This document shows positions 52,142 through 60,190 of a stretch of DNA of 64,000 nucleotides, in pieces; within the stretch, counting starts at the first letter, position 1, and every line of letters begins with the position of its first letter. Source of the DNA: Pseudofrankia nepalensis (GTDB taxonomy: Bacteria > Actinomycetota > Actinomycetes > Frankiales > Frankiaceae); NCBI RefSeq assembly GCF_016786305.1, contig NZ_JADWYV010000019.1, one strand, 5' to 3'. The notes below the pieces were generated by a model, which was not told the origin of the DNA, made no database searches, and was given only the letters and a program-made list of their open reading frames with translations. The position numbers and the translations under genes are program-made.

Positions 52142-54430
52142 TCAGCGGGCATGGCTCAGGCCGTCGGTCGGTGACGGGGGAACAGGCGGGACGGTTGGCT
52201 TGGGCTCGAAGGAGAGCGTGCCGTGGTTGATCGGGAAGCTGGTCGGCATGGTCCCGGTCGCGCGGCCGTAGGCGCAGGCCACGGCGGCCATGGCCGGTGC
52301 GACGCCCAGTTCCCCCGCGCCGCCCGGCTGCTCCGAGGTGCTGGGCATGACGATGATCTGGAGGGCGAGGGGCGTGTTCCACTGCCGCGTGTAGAAATAG
52401 TTGTCCCAGCTGGCTTCCAGAAAGTACCCGTCGCGCAGGTGCAGGCTGGAGGTCAGGGCCAGCGCGATGCCGTCGGAGATGCCGCCCATCATCTGGGCTT
52501 CCAGGCCGCGCGGGTTGACGGCCAGGCCGACGTCCACGGCGAAGACGGCCCTGGTGACCCGCGGCCCGGCGACGCCCTCGCGGATGGGCCGGTTGACCGT
52601 CTCCGGCCGGCAGTCGATCTCCACCAGCGCGGCACTGACGGACTTGTACTCGGCATGGAAGGCGATGCCCTGGGCCGTGCCGGCCGGCAGGGCCCGACCC
52701 CACCCGCCCACCTCGGCGACCTTGTCCAGGACCGCCCTGGAGCGGTCATCGCGCAGGAAGTCGCGCCGGAACCGGTAGGGGTCCTTGCGCATCCGCGCGG
52801 CGAGCTGGTCGACGATCAGTTCGCGGGCGCAGGCGACGTCGGGCGAGTAGACGTTGCGCATGCTGCCGGTGTTGAAGCCCTTGTCGGTTTCGGACAGCAG
52901 CTGGCTGGTTGCCCCGAAGTTGTAGGGCATCGTCTGACTGAGCAGGAAGAAGGTCTCGGAGAATCCGATGTCGCCCACCGGCAGTTGCGCGGCGGTGGCC
53001 GTGATGATCTCGCCGAGCCCGTGGCCGAGGTCGGTGGCTACGCTGGTGTGCCGCTGTTCGTAGCCGAGCACGGTGCCACCGAGGTAAGAGACGCGCACTC
53101 GGGAGGTGGCCATCGGGTGGACGCGGCCCTGGCGAGCGTCGTCGGCACGGTGCCACATGAGCCTGACCGGTTTGCCGATCTTCTGCGACACCTCGGCGGC
53201 TTCCAGCGCGGCGTCGAAGAACAGCTTGCGCCCGAAGGAACCACCGCCCTGGACGACGTGCACGGCAACCCTGGACGGCGCCAGGCCGAGCTTCGCGGCG
53301 ATGGTCCGCTGGGCAACGATCGGCGACTTCAACGCCGACCAGATCTCGGCACGGTCGGCCCGGACATCGGCGATGGCGCAGTTGGTTTCCAACGCACTGT
53401 TGCCGCGGAAGTAGAAGGTGAACTTCCCTTCCACAGTCGGCGTCAGCGGCGGCAGCCCGAGAGACAGCTCCGCACGCTCCAACTCTCGACGCACGATCTC
53501 GTCGGACTTTCCCGCCGCGGTACCGGGTTTCCAGGAGACACGCAGTGCCCGCACCGCATCGATGCACTGGCCGAAGGTCTCGGCGCGCACCGCCACTCCG
53601 GTGGAGATCACCACGACATCGGTGACCCCCGCCATCGCGCGCACCTCGGCGAGGTTGGCCACCGAGCCGACCTTGCCGTTGAGGGTCGGCGCGCGGCACA
53701 CCATCGTGGGCTTCGCATCCGGCACGTCGAGGTCCATCGCGAACTTCTTGCGTCCGGTGACCGCGTCCAGCGCGTCGATCCGGCTGTGCGGCTTGCCGAT
53801 CACGGTGAAGCTCTCGCGTGGCGTGAGCTCGACGGATACCTGCTCGATTCGTACGCTCGCGGCTTTGTCGGCCAGCGCGCCGAACCCGATGCTCCTGCCG
53901 GAACGATCGACGATCATGCCGTCGCGCACGGACAGGTCCGTGACCGCGGAGCCAAGCTCGATCGCCGCCGCCTCCAGCAGCCGGCGCCGGGCGATCGCGG
54001 CGGCGACCCGGATCGGCGTGTAGGTCGCGAAGGTCGTGTTCGACCCACCGGTGAGCTGGTTGAACACCAGCTCCGGCCGGGCGTCGGCCAGGGTGACCCG
54101 CACCCGGTCCAGCGGTACCGAGAGTTCCTCGGCGATCAGCATGGCCGTCGAGGTGGTGATGCCCTGTCCCACCTCGGCCCTGGGCAGTGCGAACGACACC
54201 ATCCCGTCCTGGCCGACCCCGACCGAGATCAGACCCGAGGTCGGCGCCGCCGCCACGGTCATCAGGTCGTTGAGGTCGACTATGTCAGTAATACCGGGCG
54301 ACGGCAGCTGAAACTCGGCCGAAGACGCCGCCGCGACCGTCGGCCTCAGACCGATCTCCGCCGCCGTCACCAGCGTCGGCGCGGCGAGCACATACCCGAG
54401 GAACCGTCGCCGCCCAATGGACTCGCGCAT
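52142..54430 (-). CDS. molybdenum hydroxylase large subunit, Tat-exported aldehyde oxidase (Oxi-type)
   Basis: 762 residues of the isoquinoline 1-oxidoreductase/xanthine dehydrogenase family. A Tat signal is visible at the N-terminus (GRRRFLGYVLAAPTLVTAA). Cofactor-binding motifs include the glycine-rich EVGQGITTSTAM, the VVQGGGSFGRK loop, and the catalytic Glu in PGGAGELGVAP near the C-terminus. It lacks the usual FAD subunit gene nearby, as in IorAB-type enzymes, so electrons leave by the small subunit to a membrane carrier. It is the middle gene of an operon lcp copy 2, large subunit, small subunit (gaps of 9 and 15 bases), and probably oxidises Lcp-generated aldehydes outside the membrane. 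Confidence 0.92.
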   Translation of the reverse strand: MRESIGRRRFLGYVLAAPTLVTAAEIGLRPTVAAASSAEFQLPSPGITDIVDLNDLMTVAAAPTSGLISVGVGQDGMVSFALPRAEVGQGITTSTAMLIAEELSVPLDRVRVTLADARPELVFNQLTGGSNTTFATYTPIRVAAAIARRRLLEAAAIELGSAVTDLSVRDGMIVDRSGRSIGFGALADKAASVRIEQVSVELTPRESFTVIGKPHSRIDALDAVTGRKKFAMDLDVPDAKPTMVCRAPTLNGKVGSVANLAEVRAMAGVTDVVVISTGVAVRAETFGQCIDAVRALRVSWKPGTAAGKSDEIVRRELERAELSLGLPPLTPTVEGKFTFYFRGNSALETNCAIADVRADRAEIWSALKSPIVAQRTIAAKLGLAPSRVAVHVVQGGGSFGRKLFFDAALEAAEVSQKIGKPVRLMWHRADDARQGRVHPMATSRVRVSYLGGTVLGYEQRHTSVATDLGHGLGEIITATAAQLPVGDIGFSETFFLLSQTMPYNFGATSQLLSETDKGFNTGSMRNVYSPDVACARELIVDQLAARMRKDPYRFRRDFLRDDRSRAVLDKVAEVGGWGRALPAGTAQGIAFHAEYKSVSAALVEIDCRPETVNRPIREGVAGPRVTRAVFAVDVGLAVNPRGLEAQMMGGISDGIALALTSSLHLRDGYFLEASWDNYFYTRQWNTPLALQIIVMPSTSEQPGGAGELGVAPAMAAVACAYGRATGTMPTSFPINHGTLSFEPKPTVPPVPPSPTDGLSHAR

Positions 54431-54439
54431 TTCGCTGGC

Positions 54440-55660
54440 TCAGCTCGGACGATTGCCCGTGGGGATGACGATTTTTGTCTCCTGCCCCTTGGTGAGGAAG
54501 AACAGGACGTACTGCCGCAGGGCCTCGTCGACGGTCCAGGCGATCGACGGCACCAGCGGTAACGGGATGAGCCCCTCCCGGACCTTCACCAGTACCGGCC
54601 ACACGCTCTTGATCGTCGCCTCCCAGAACGGCTCGCGCGGGATCTGGTCCCAGTCGGCCACCTGTTCACTGACCAGGAACCGGGCCAGCGCGTTGACCAG
54701 GGGCCGGCCGACGCCACCCGGGCTCACCTGTTCGGCGAGCTGGCGCAGCAGGATGTCGGTCAGCTCCACGCCTTCGGGTGTCGGCCCCATGTTCGGCGGC
54801 AGCACCAGGTCCGACTGGGAGTTGGCCGTGTCCCACGTGGCGGGGATGTACTCGTCCCGGACGCCGAGCAGGTGCGCGGTCACCTGCCACACGTGCAGGT
54901 AGGCCGCGGAGTCGGCCGCGCTCATCGGGATCTTCCACTCCCGCATCTTGCCCATGGCGTAGGTCGGCAGGGTGTGCCAGGTCACCAGGATGTCCTCCTG
55001 GCTGATGGGGATGTCGCCGGACCAGTGGGGCGACTGTGGCAGCAGGTGCCGCACCGCCGCGTGCGTCAGCCGGGTCTTCACCGCGTTGACGATGCAGTTG
55101 CCGTCCGGCCGGTACGCGTTCAGCGCGCCGACGGCGAAGCCCAGAATGCTCGTCTTGGCAACCCGGTCCTCCATGTCCGCGCCGCCCGCCGAGTAGTAGA
55201 CCGAGCGCGCCTCCTTGGGAATGGCGGTGCTCAGCATCCCACCGCCGACACCGTTGAGCAGGTTGAGATAGAGCCCCCGCGACTTGTTGAACTGGGCGGC
55301 GGTCTCCAGCTTGGCCCGGTCCGCCCACGAGGGCAGCTGACGGGCGTGCTCGATGAAGTCCCGCAGATTCTCCGGTAACCCGTCCGGCAGCGGCTGGCCG
55401 TTGCGGTTCCAGTCCCATAACAGCTGGTTGACCTGGGGCACCAGGCCGCGGTCGAACAACGAGGCGACCACCGGATCGGCCTCGGCATCCCATACCCACC
55501 GTGGGTCGGCACCTGTGCCGGTACCGGCCACCGATCCACTGGCCGGCCACGTCCACCCCCCCGCGGCGCGCGCCTGCGTCGGCGTGACCACGCCCAGCGC
55601 ACCGAGCGCGCCTAGGGTGCCGCCCGAGATCAACACCTTGCGCCTGCTCAGGTCCACCAT
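54440..55660 (-). CDS. lcp: latex clearing protein (rubber oxygenase), copy 2
   Basis: 406 residues, clearly paralogous to copy 1 along its length. Tat signal SRRKVLISGGTLGALGALGV. The haem-site residues are kept at the same spacing: Glu150, Arg166, Lys169, Thr170 and His200 (KEARSVYY, RVAKT, RLTHAAVRHLLPQSP). It differs from copy 1 in neighbouring positions (for example YYSAGG for YYSKGG and GALNAY for GTRNAF), so chain length or product range may differ. ATG 55660 follows GGGAG; the frame is open upstream, but that part does not resemble Lcp. It heads the operon with the molybdenum hydroxylase genes. Confidence 0.93.
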   Translation of the reverse strand: MVDLSRRKVLISGGTLGALGALGVVTPTQARAAGGWTWPASGSVAGTGTGADPRWVWDAEADPVVASLFDRGLVPQVNQLLWDWNRNGQPLPDGLPENLRDFIEHARQLPSWADRAKLETAAQFNKSRGLYLNLLNGVGGGMLSTAIPKEARSVYYSAGGADMEDRVAKTSILGFAVGALNAYRPDGNCIVNAVKTRLTHAAVRHLLPQSPHWSGDIPISQEDILVTWHTLPTYAMGKMREWKIPMSAADSAAYLHVWQVTAHLLGVRDEYIPATWDTANSQSDLVLPPNMGPTPEGVELTDILLRQLAEQVSPGGVGRPLVNALARFLVSEQVADWDQIPREPFWEATIKSVWPVLVKVREGLIPLPLVPSIAWTVDEALRQYVLFFLTKGQETKIVIPTGNRPS

Positions 55661-55989
55661 GTCCCGAACTCCCTCATGAGCCGCACCGTGCGCGCGGTGA
55701 CACCGTGATACATAGCATGTAGCTGCGTATCTTCGCAAGCTGTTCAGTCGGCGCGGCAGCGCGTCCACCTGGCTGGTGTTTGTTTCGGCAAATATGTCGG
55801 CGGGCGGAAGGTCCTCGACCGTGAGAGGCGCCGGTCGTGTCCTCGGCGGCCGCGCCCGGTCGGCGGCGGCGAGCACCTTCTGGACCGGCATGCTGGATAT
55901 CCGGGTGACGCCCTCCAGAAAACCGCGCGGTCCCCCGGCTCATCCAGGCGTCATGCGCCAAGGCATGTGGCGTCGAGGCGTAGGCCGAT
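55661..55989. other. promoter region of lcp copy 2 and uncharacterised sequence
   Basis: Bases 55661-55760 are AT-richer than the genes and contain a palindrome TACAT-AGC-ATGTA (55709-55721) inside GATAC...GTATC, likely the operator or promoter of lcp copy 2. Beyond that, about 230 bases hold only minus-strand open frames of no recognisable family, such as one beginning MPVQKVLAAADRARPP at 55891. Confidence 0.45.
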
Positions 55990-56150
55990 GGTCCGAATCC
56001 GGGTTCTGGCCCGATACAGGGTGCAGGGGCGCGGGCAGGGCGCGGTCGGCGGGCTGGAACTGGATGCGTTGGCCGTCGAGTTGGCGTTGCGGCACGGTGA
56101 TCTGGCGGCGCGGAGTGAGGATCTCGACGTCCTTGTCACGGGCCCCGTGC
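55990..56150 (-). mobile_element. fragment of an integrase-type transposase
   Basis: The minus strand reads ARDKDVEILTPRRQITVPQR then QLDGQRIQFQPADRALPAPL, which resembles the N-terminal region of actinobacterial integrase-core transposases, where the pattern is DKDVEILALRHQ and LQRQL. Pro replaces expected Leu residues, and the frame ends soon after, so this is an old, decayed insertion-sequence remnant. No terminal repeats can be seen. Confidence 0.6.
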
Positions 56151-56209
56151 GCGGCGGGCGCGGCGGCGCGAACGCGTGGGAACTTGTGGCTGCGTGCAGA
56201 CTTGGGCGC

Positions 56210-56965
56210 GTGACCGCGACCGCTCCCCCCGAACCCGTGACCTGGTCCGACAGGCTGCGTGCAGTGATCTTCGACCTGGACGGCACACTGTTCGACCACG
56301 AGAGCTCCGCCGTCGCCGCGCTGCGCCAGTGGGTACCGCGGCTCGGCGTCGAGACCGTTACCGATGTGCTGCTGGCCGCCTGGTTCGAGGCCGAGGACCG
56401 GCATTTCGGCGCGTGGCAGAACGGTCTGATCAGCTACGTCGAGCAGCGCCGCGCCCGGTTGCGCGACTTCCTGCCGCACGTCGGCCACCGCCCCGGCACG
56501 GACGCCGAGCTCGATCGGCACATCGCCGACTACCTCACCTGCTACGCGTCGACCTGGCAGCGGTTCGACGACGTCGACGCGGCGCTGACGGCGGTGGCCC
56601 GGGCGGGACTTGCGACCGCGGTGCTCACGAACGGCATCGACCAGCAGCAGTTCGCGAAGGTCGAGGCGATCGGTCTCGCGGGGCGGGTCGGACCGGTCTT
56701 CACCGCGGAGGCGATCGGCGTCGCGAAGCCCGCGCCGATCACCTACCTCACCGTCTGCGAACGCCTGGGCGTGCCTGCGGAGGCGGTGCTGCACGTCGGT
56801 GACCGCCACGACCTCGACGTGCTGGCGCCGCGCGCCGTCGGGTTGAACGCCGTCCATCTCGACCGCACCGGCCGCGGCCCGCTCGATGAACCGCACCGGA
56901 TCACCTCCCTCGCCGAGCTCGGCCGCTTCCTGCCGCCAGCCGCCGTCGGCTCGGCGGCGAGCTGA
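56210..56965 (+). CDS. HAD-superfamily hydrolase, subfamily IA
   Basis: 251 residues. Motif I is VIFDLDGTLFDHE with the two catalytic aspartates, motif II is VLTNGI (Thr replaces Ser), motif III is the Lys in GVAKPAP, and motif IV is HVGDRHDLDV. A four-helix cap lies between motifs I and II. The enzyme is a phosphatase or phosphoglycolate-phosphatase-like hydrolase; the substrate is unknown. The GTG at 56210 is chosen because conserved sequence begins about 20 residues later; there is no good ribosome site, so translation may be leaderless or start elsewhere. It is a single-gene unit beside a transposase remnant. Confidence 0.85.
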   Translation: MTATAPPEPVTWSDRLRAVIFDLDGTLFDHESSAVAALRQWVPRLGVETVTDVLLAAWFEAEDRHFGAWQNGLISYVEQRRARLRDFLPHVGHRPGTDAELDRHIADYLTCYASTWQRFDDVDAALTAVARAGLATAVLTNGIDQQQFAKVEAIGLAGRVGPVFTAEAIGVAKPAPITYLTVCERLGVPAEAVLHVGDRHDLDVLAPRAVGLNAVHLDRTGRGPLDEPHRITSLAELGRFLPPAAVGSAAS

Positions 56966-57342
56966 CGGTCTGTCGTCGAGCCTTGGTTGTGGTCGATCTT
57001 CATGAATGGGCGAGAGGCGAGATCGACCCGTTCTGGGCGACGATCGGTCTCCACTGACCCTTGTTCATGTACTGGTTCGAGGATGGATCCTCCGAAATGA
57101 ATCCGGATCTTGCTGGCGACCGTAACGCCGGGGCGGCGACTCCGGCGGCACACGCGATACCGGAAAGTTTTCCAGACCGACAACAACTCCCTCATGCCGA
57201 TCATCGGGCGCCGATGGGTCAGGTCGTGTTCGCCGCGGCCGTCGGTATTCGGTTTTGTCGCGTGCCGGCGCGGGGTCTCCTCGAGCGGGACGTGACAGTA
57301 GTAGGCGTGGGTCGGGCCGGGCCCAGCGGTCATCAACGAACA
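56966..57342. other. gap between HAD and ABC permease genes
   Basis: About 375 bases, less GC-rich than the rest (CGGAAAGTTTTCC, GAACACC). Short open frames on both strands (for example VVDLHEWARGEIDPFWATIG on the plus strand near 56990-57055) resemble no family known to me. I see no complete gene, but it could be another scar. Confidence 0.3.
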
Positions 57343-57363
57343 CCCTGAGCCGCGGGCTCAGGG
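57343..57363 (-). terminator. hairpin at the end of the ABC permease gene
   Basis: Stem CCCTGAGCC (57343-57351) / GGCTCAGGG (57355-57363) with a 3-base loop overlaps the permease stop codon. It is a compact GC-rich terminator-type hairpin without a clear T-run. Confidence 0.6.
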
Positions 57364-59301
57364 CTGGCCACGGCGGCGGGTCGGCAGGGTGCCCGCGAGG
57401 GCGGCCGCGATCGCCAGGGCCGCGCAGGTCGCCGCGACGGCGAGCAGCGGCAGCCACGGGATCGACATCGCCACCGAGACGTGGGCCTCGGGGTGGGCTC
57501 GCGCCAGGTCCCGGGCGGTGGCCTGGCGGATGAGCCAGCCGAGGAAGCCGGTGGTGAACGCCCCGATCAGCAGAGCGGCGGTGCCGACCAGCCCGGCCGT
57601 CCAGACCGCCAGCCGGCGCTGCTGGCCTTCTGTGGCGCCGAGCAGGCGGACCAGGTCGTGCTGACGGCGACGCTGCGCGGCACCGATCAGGGTGGCGTTG
57701 ACGATCGCGATGGCGGCGTAGACGCCGGCGGGGCCGAGCAACACGACGATGCCGACGTTGTTTGCCGCCCGGGTGGCGGCGTCGACCTCGTCGATCCACG
57801 CCTCGGCCGACAGGACGCGGCTGCCGGTGCCGGCGAGCGCGCCCTCGAGCGAGGCGCGGGCCGCGTCGGCGGACACGCCCGCTCGCGGTATCACGAACAG
57901 CAGATCGGGCTCGAGGCCCGCGAGGCCGCCGGTGAACAGGTCGGCGGGGATGAGGCGCTCGCCGTACAGGTCGGGAGCGTCGGGCACGACGGCGACGACC
58001 CGCAGCGCGACGTCGCGGCCGGCGAGGCGCCCACGTACGGTGTCCCCTGGTTCGAGGCCGAGGTCGGTCACCAGGGTCTCGGTGACGGCGATCGTCTCGC
58101 CGCGCAGGTCGGCGAGGTTCCCGCGGACGGCGCGCAGGCCACGCGCCGCCGCGGCGGCGCGGACGTCGACGACGTCCACGTCCTCTCCCTCCAGCGCGTC
58201 GCCGTCATGCTCGCCGGCGGGGGCCTCGCCGGTCAGGTGCCGGCGGGCGTCCACGACGGCCACCGTCGGATCGGCGGCCACGGCCCGCGCCGCCGCGGGG
58301 CCCCCGGGTTCGACGACCAGCGGCGCGGCGAGCTGGGCGCGGTCCTGGGCCACCGTCCAGTCGGCGGTGAAGCTGAGGGTGACCAGCAGCGACCCGGCGA
58401 TCGCGGAGATGGCGACGATGGGCGCGGCCAGCGCCGCGGTGGTGCGCGCCGAGGCGCGCAGCTCCTGGGCCGCCAGATGCGCGGCGACGTGGCGAGCCGT
58501 GAACGGCCGGGCGAGCAGCCCGGCGAGCCAGGGGAACAGCGCCGTGCCAAAGCACATCACGCCGACGACGAGGACCTCGGGCAGCAGGACGCCCGCGAGC
58601 AGCGCGAACAGCGGCGGCAGGTCGCGGGCGAGCGCGCCCGTGACCGCCACGGTGGCCAGGCAGACGGTGCCGACGACCAGCTGGACGACGGTGGGCCGGC
58701 GGCGCGTGACGGCCGCCTCCGCCAGGGCCGCGATCGGCGCGATGCGCGCGGCCCGCCGGGCTGAGCGCCAGGCGCCGAGCAGCGCGACCGCCGCCCCCGC
58801 CGGTGCCGCGATCGCCCATGCCAGCCAGGGCGTCGGGGTCCGCAGGCGCAGGGTGGTGATGTCCAGGCCCCGCAGAAGGGCCGGCAGGGCCGGTGCGAGG
58901 ACGGTACCCAGCAGGCACCCGGTCACGACCGCGGCCAGCGCGACGACCGCGGACTCGGCGAGCACCATCCGGCGGACCTGCGCCGGTGTCGCGCCGAGCA
59001 GGCGCACCAGGCCGAGTTCGCGGCGGCGGGTGGCGACGACGAACCCGAACGTGCTGCCGACGACGAACAGGGCCATGAACACGGAGACACTCGCCATGAT
59101 CCCGAACATCGCGGAGAGATCGGCGAGCTGGGTCCGGTCGGCGTCGGTGACGCCGGGCTGGCCGGAGGTGGCGGCGACGAAACCGACCAGCGACACGGTC
59201 ACGGCGATGAGCAGGACACCGAAGGTGAGCGCGACGAAGGCGCCCGCGTAGGCAGGCCAGGAATGGCGCACGGTCTGGCGGCTCAGCCGGGTGGACGTCA
59301 T
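57358..59301 (-). CDS. FtsX/MacB-type ABC transporter permease
   Basis: 647 residues. Two FtsX-type permease domains: helices near residues 17-38, 65-90 and 110-140, with the ELGLVRLLGATPAQVRRMVL coupling segment, and a second set at the C-terminal end with HDLVRLLGATEGQQRRLAVW. A large extracellular domain lies between (about 290-500). It works with the ATPase encoded upstream, as in MacB-like and antimicrobial-peptide exporters. I start at ATG 59301, which overlaps the ATPase stop by 4 bases; the longer open frame is a shadow. The operon is divergent from a two-component system, the arrangement known for cell-envelope stress modules. Confidence 0.92.
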   Translation of the reverse strand: MTSTRLSRQTVRHSWPAYAGAFVALTFGVLLIAVTVSLVGFVAATSGQPGVTDADRTQLADLSAMFGIMASVSVFMALFVVGSTFGFVVATRRRELGLVRLLGATPAQVRRMVLAESAVVALAAVVTGCLLGTVLAPALPALLRGLDITTLRLRTPTPWLAWAIAAPAGAAVALLGAWRSARRAARIAPIAALAEAAVTRRRPTVVQLVVGTVCLATVAVTGALARDLPPLFALLAGVLLPEVLVVGVMCFGTALFPWLAGLLARPFTARHVAAHLAAQELRASARTTAALAAPIVAISAIAGSLLVTLSFTADWTVAQDRAQLAAPLVVEPGGPAAARAVAADPTVAVVDARRHLTGEAPAGEHDGDALEGEDVDVVDVRAAAAARGLRAVRGNLADLRGETIAVTETLVTDLGLEPGDTVRGRLAGRDVALRVVAVVPDAPDLYGERLIPADLFTGGLAGLEPDLLFVIPRAGVSADAARASLEGALAGTGSRVLSAEAWIDEVDAATRAANNVGIVVLLGPAGVYAAIAIVNATLIGAAQRRRQHDLVRLLGATEGQQRRLAVWTAGLVGTAALLIGAFTTGFLGWLIRQATARDLARAHPEAHVSVAMSIPWLPLLAVAATCAALAIAAALAGTLPTRRRGQP

Positions 59302-60083
59302 CGCTCCAGCTCGCTCATCGCGGTCGCGATCCGCGCGGGATCGGCGTGGCGCAGCTGCCCCACGACGCGGCCGTCGGCCAGGAACAGCACCTCGTCCGCG
59401 TAGGAGGCGGCGAGCGGGTCGTGGGTCACCATGACGACCGTCTGGCCGGCGTCCGCGAGGGAGCGCAGCAGCTCCAGCACCATGCGCCCGGAGGCCCGGT
59501 CGAGCGCCCCGGTCGGCTCGTCCGCGAACAGCACCGCGGGCCGGCCGTACAGCGCCCGCGCGATCGCCACCCGCTGCTGCTGGCCGCCGGAGAGCTCCGT
59601 CGGGCGTCGGCGCGCGAGGCCCCGCAGGCCCACCCGGTCCAGCGCGTCGAGCGCGGCGGCGCGGTCGACCTGCCGGCCCGCCAGTCGTGCTGGAAGCGTG
59701 ATGTTGTCGAACGCCGTCAGCGCGTCGAGCAGGTTGTAGGACTGGAAGACGAACGCCAGCGACGTCCGCCGGAACCTGGTCAGCCTTGGCTGGTCGAGCG
59801 CACCGAGGTCGGTGCCGTCCACGATCACCCGGCCTCGGCTGGGCCGGTCGAGACCGGCCGCGATCTGCAGCAGCGTGGACTTGCCGGAGCCGGATGGGCC
59901 CATCACGGCCGTGAAGGTGCCGCGGCGGAAGGCGTGGGTCACCCCGCGCAGGGCGTGGACCTCGCCTGAACGGGAGCGGAACGTGCGGCTGATGCCGTCG
60001 AGCGCGACGGCTATCGTCGCGTCGGGCGCCGGGGGTGTCCCGGGAGGCGCGGCGGCGAGCGGTGTCCGCGGGCGTGGCGTCAT
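59298..60083 (-). CDS. ABC transporter ATPase, MacB/LolD-like
   Basis: 261 residues. Walker A GPSGSGKST, Q-loop VFQSYNLLDALTAFDNI, signature LSGGQQQRVAIARAL, Walker B VLFADEPTGALD and the switch His in VTHD are complete. A Pro/Ala-rich stretch fills the first ~25 residues. It powers the FtsX-type permease encoded directly after it. This type of transporter exports antibiotics or peptides or works by mechanotransmission rather than import. Confidence 0.94.
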   Translation of the reverse strand: MTPRPRTPLAAAPPGTPPAPDATIAVALDGISRTFRSRSGEVHALRGVTHAFRRGTFTAVMGPSGSGKSTLLQIAAGLDRPSRGRVIVDGTDLGALDQPRLTRFRRTSLAFVFQSYNLLDALTAFDNITLPARLAGRQVDRAAALDALDRVGLRGLARRRPTELSGGQQQRVAIARALYGRPAVLFADEPTGALDRASGRMVLELLRSLADAGQTVVMVTHDPLAASYADEVLFLADGRVVGQLRHADPARIATAMSELER

Positions 60084-60137
60084 GATCCCACCTCACCGCC
60101 CAGGACGCGCCGGAACACGGGCCCCCGCACCACGGTC

Positions 60138-60159
60138 GGGGTAGCGCCCGCGCTACCCC
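60138..60159. promoter_or_regulatory. perfect 22-bp palindrome in the divergent ABC/two-component promoter
   Basis: Arms GGGGTAGCGC (60138-60147) and GCGCTACCCC (60150-60159) are fully complementary around CC. It lies between the divergent ATPase and kinase starts and is a strong candidate for binding by the LuxR-type regulator encoded at 61474. About 20 bases further on, a TACGCT -10-like box (60179-60184) ends 6 bases before the kinase ATG, suggesting a leaderless transcript. Confidence 0.75.
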
Positions 60160-60190
60160 GGGGGTCGGGTTGACCTTCTACGCTCGGGTC

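Noticed and set aside
52223..54562. 779-residue plus-strand frame opposite the molybdenum hydroxylase
   Set aside because: No domain; the minus strand encodes Tat signal, cofactor motifs and an operon partner.
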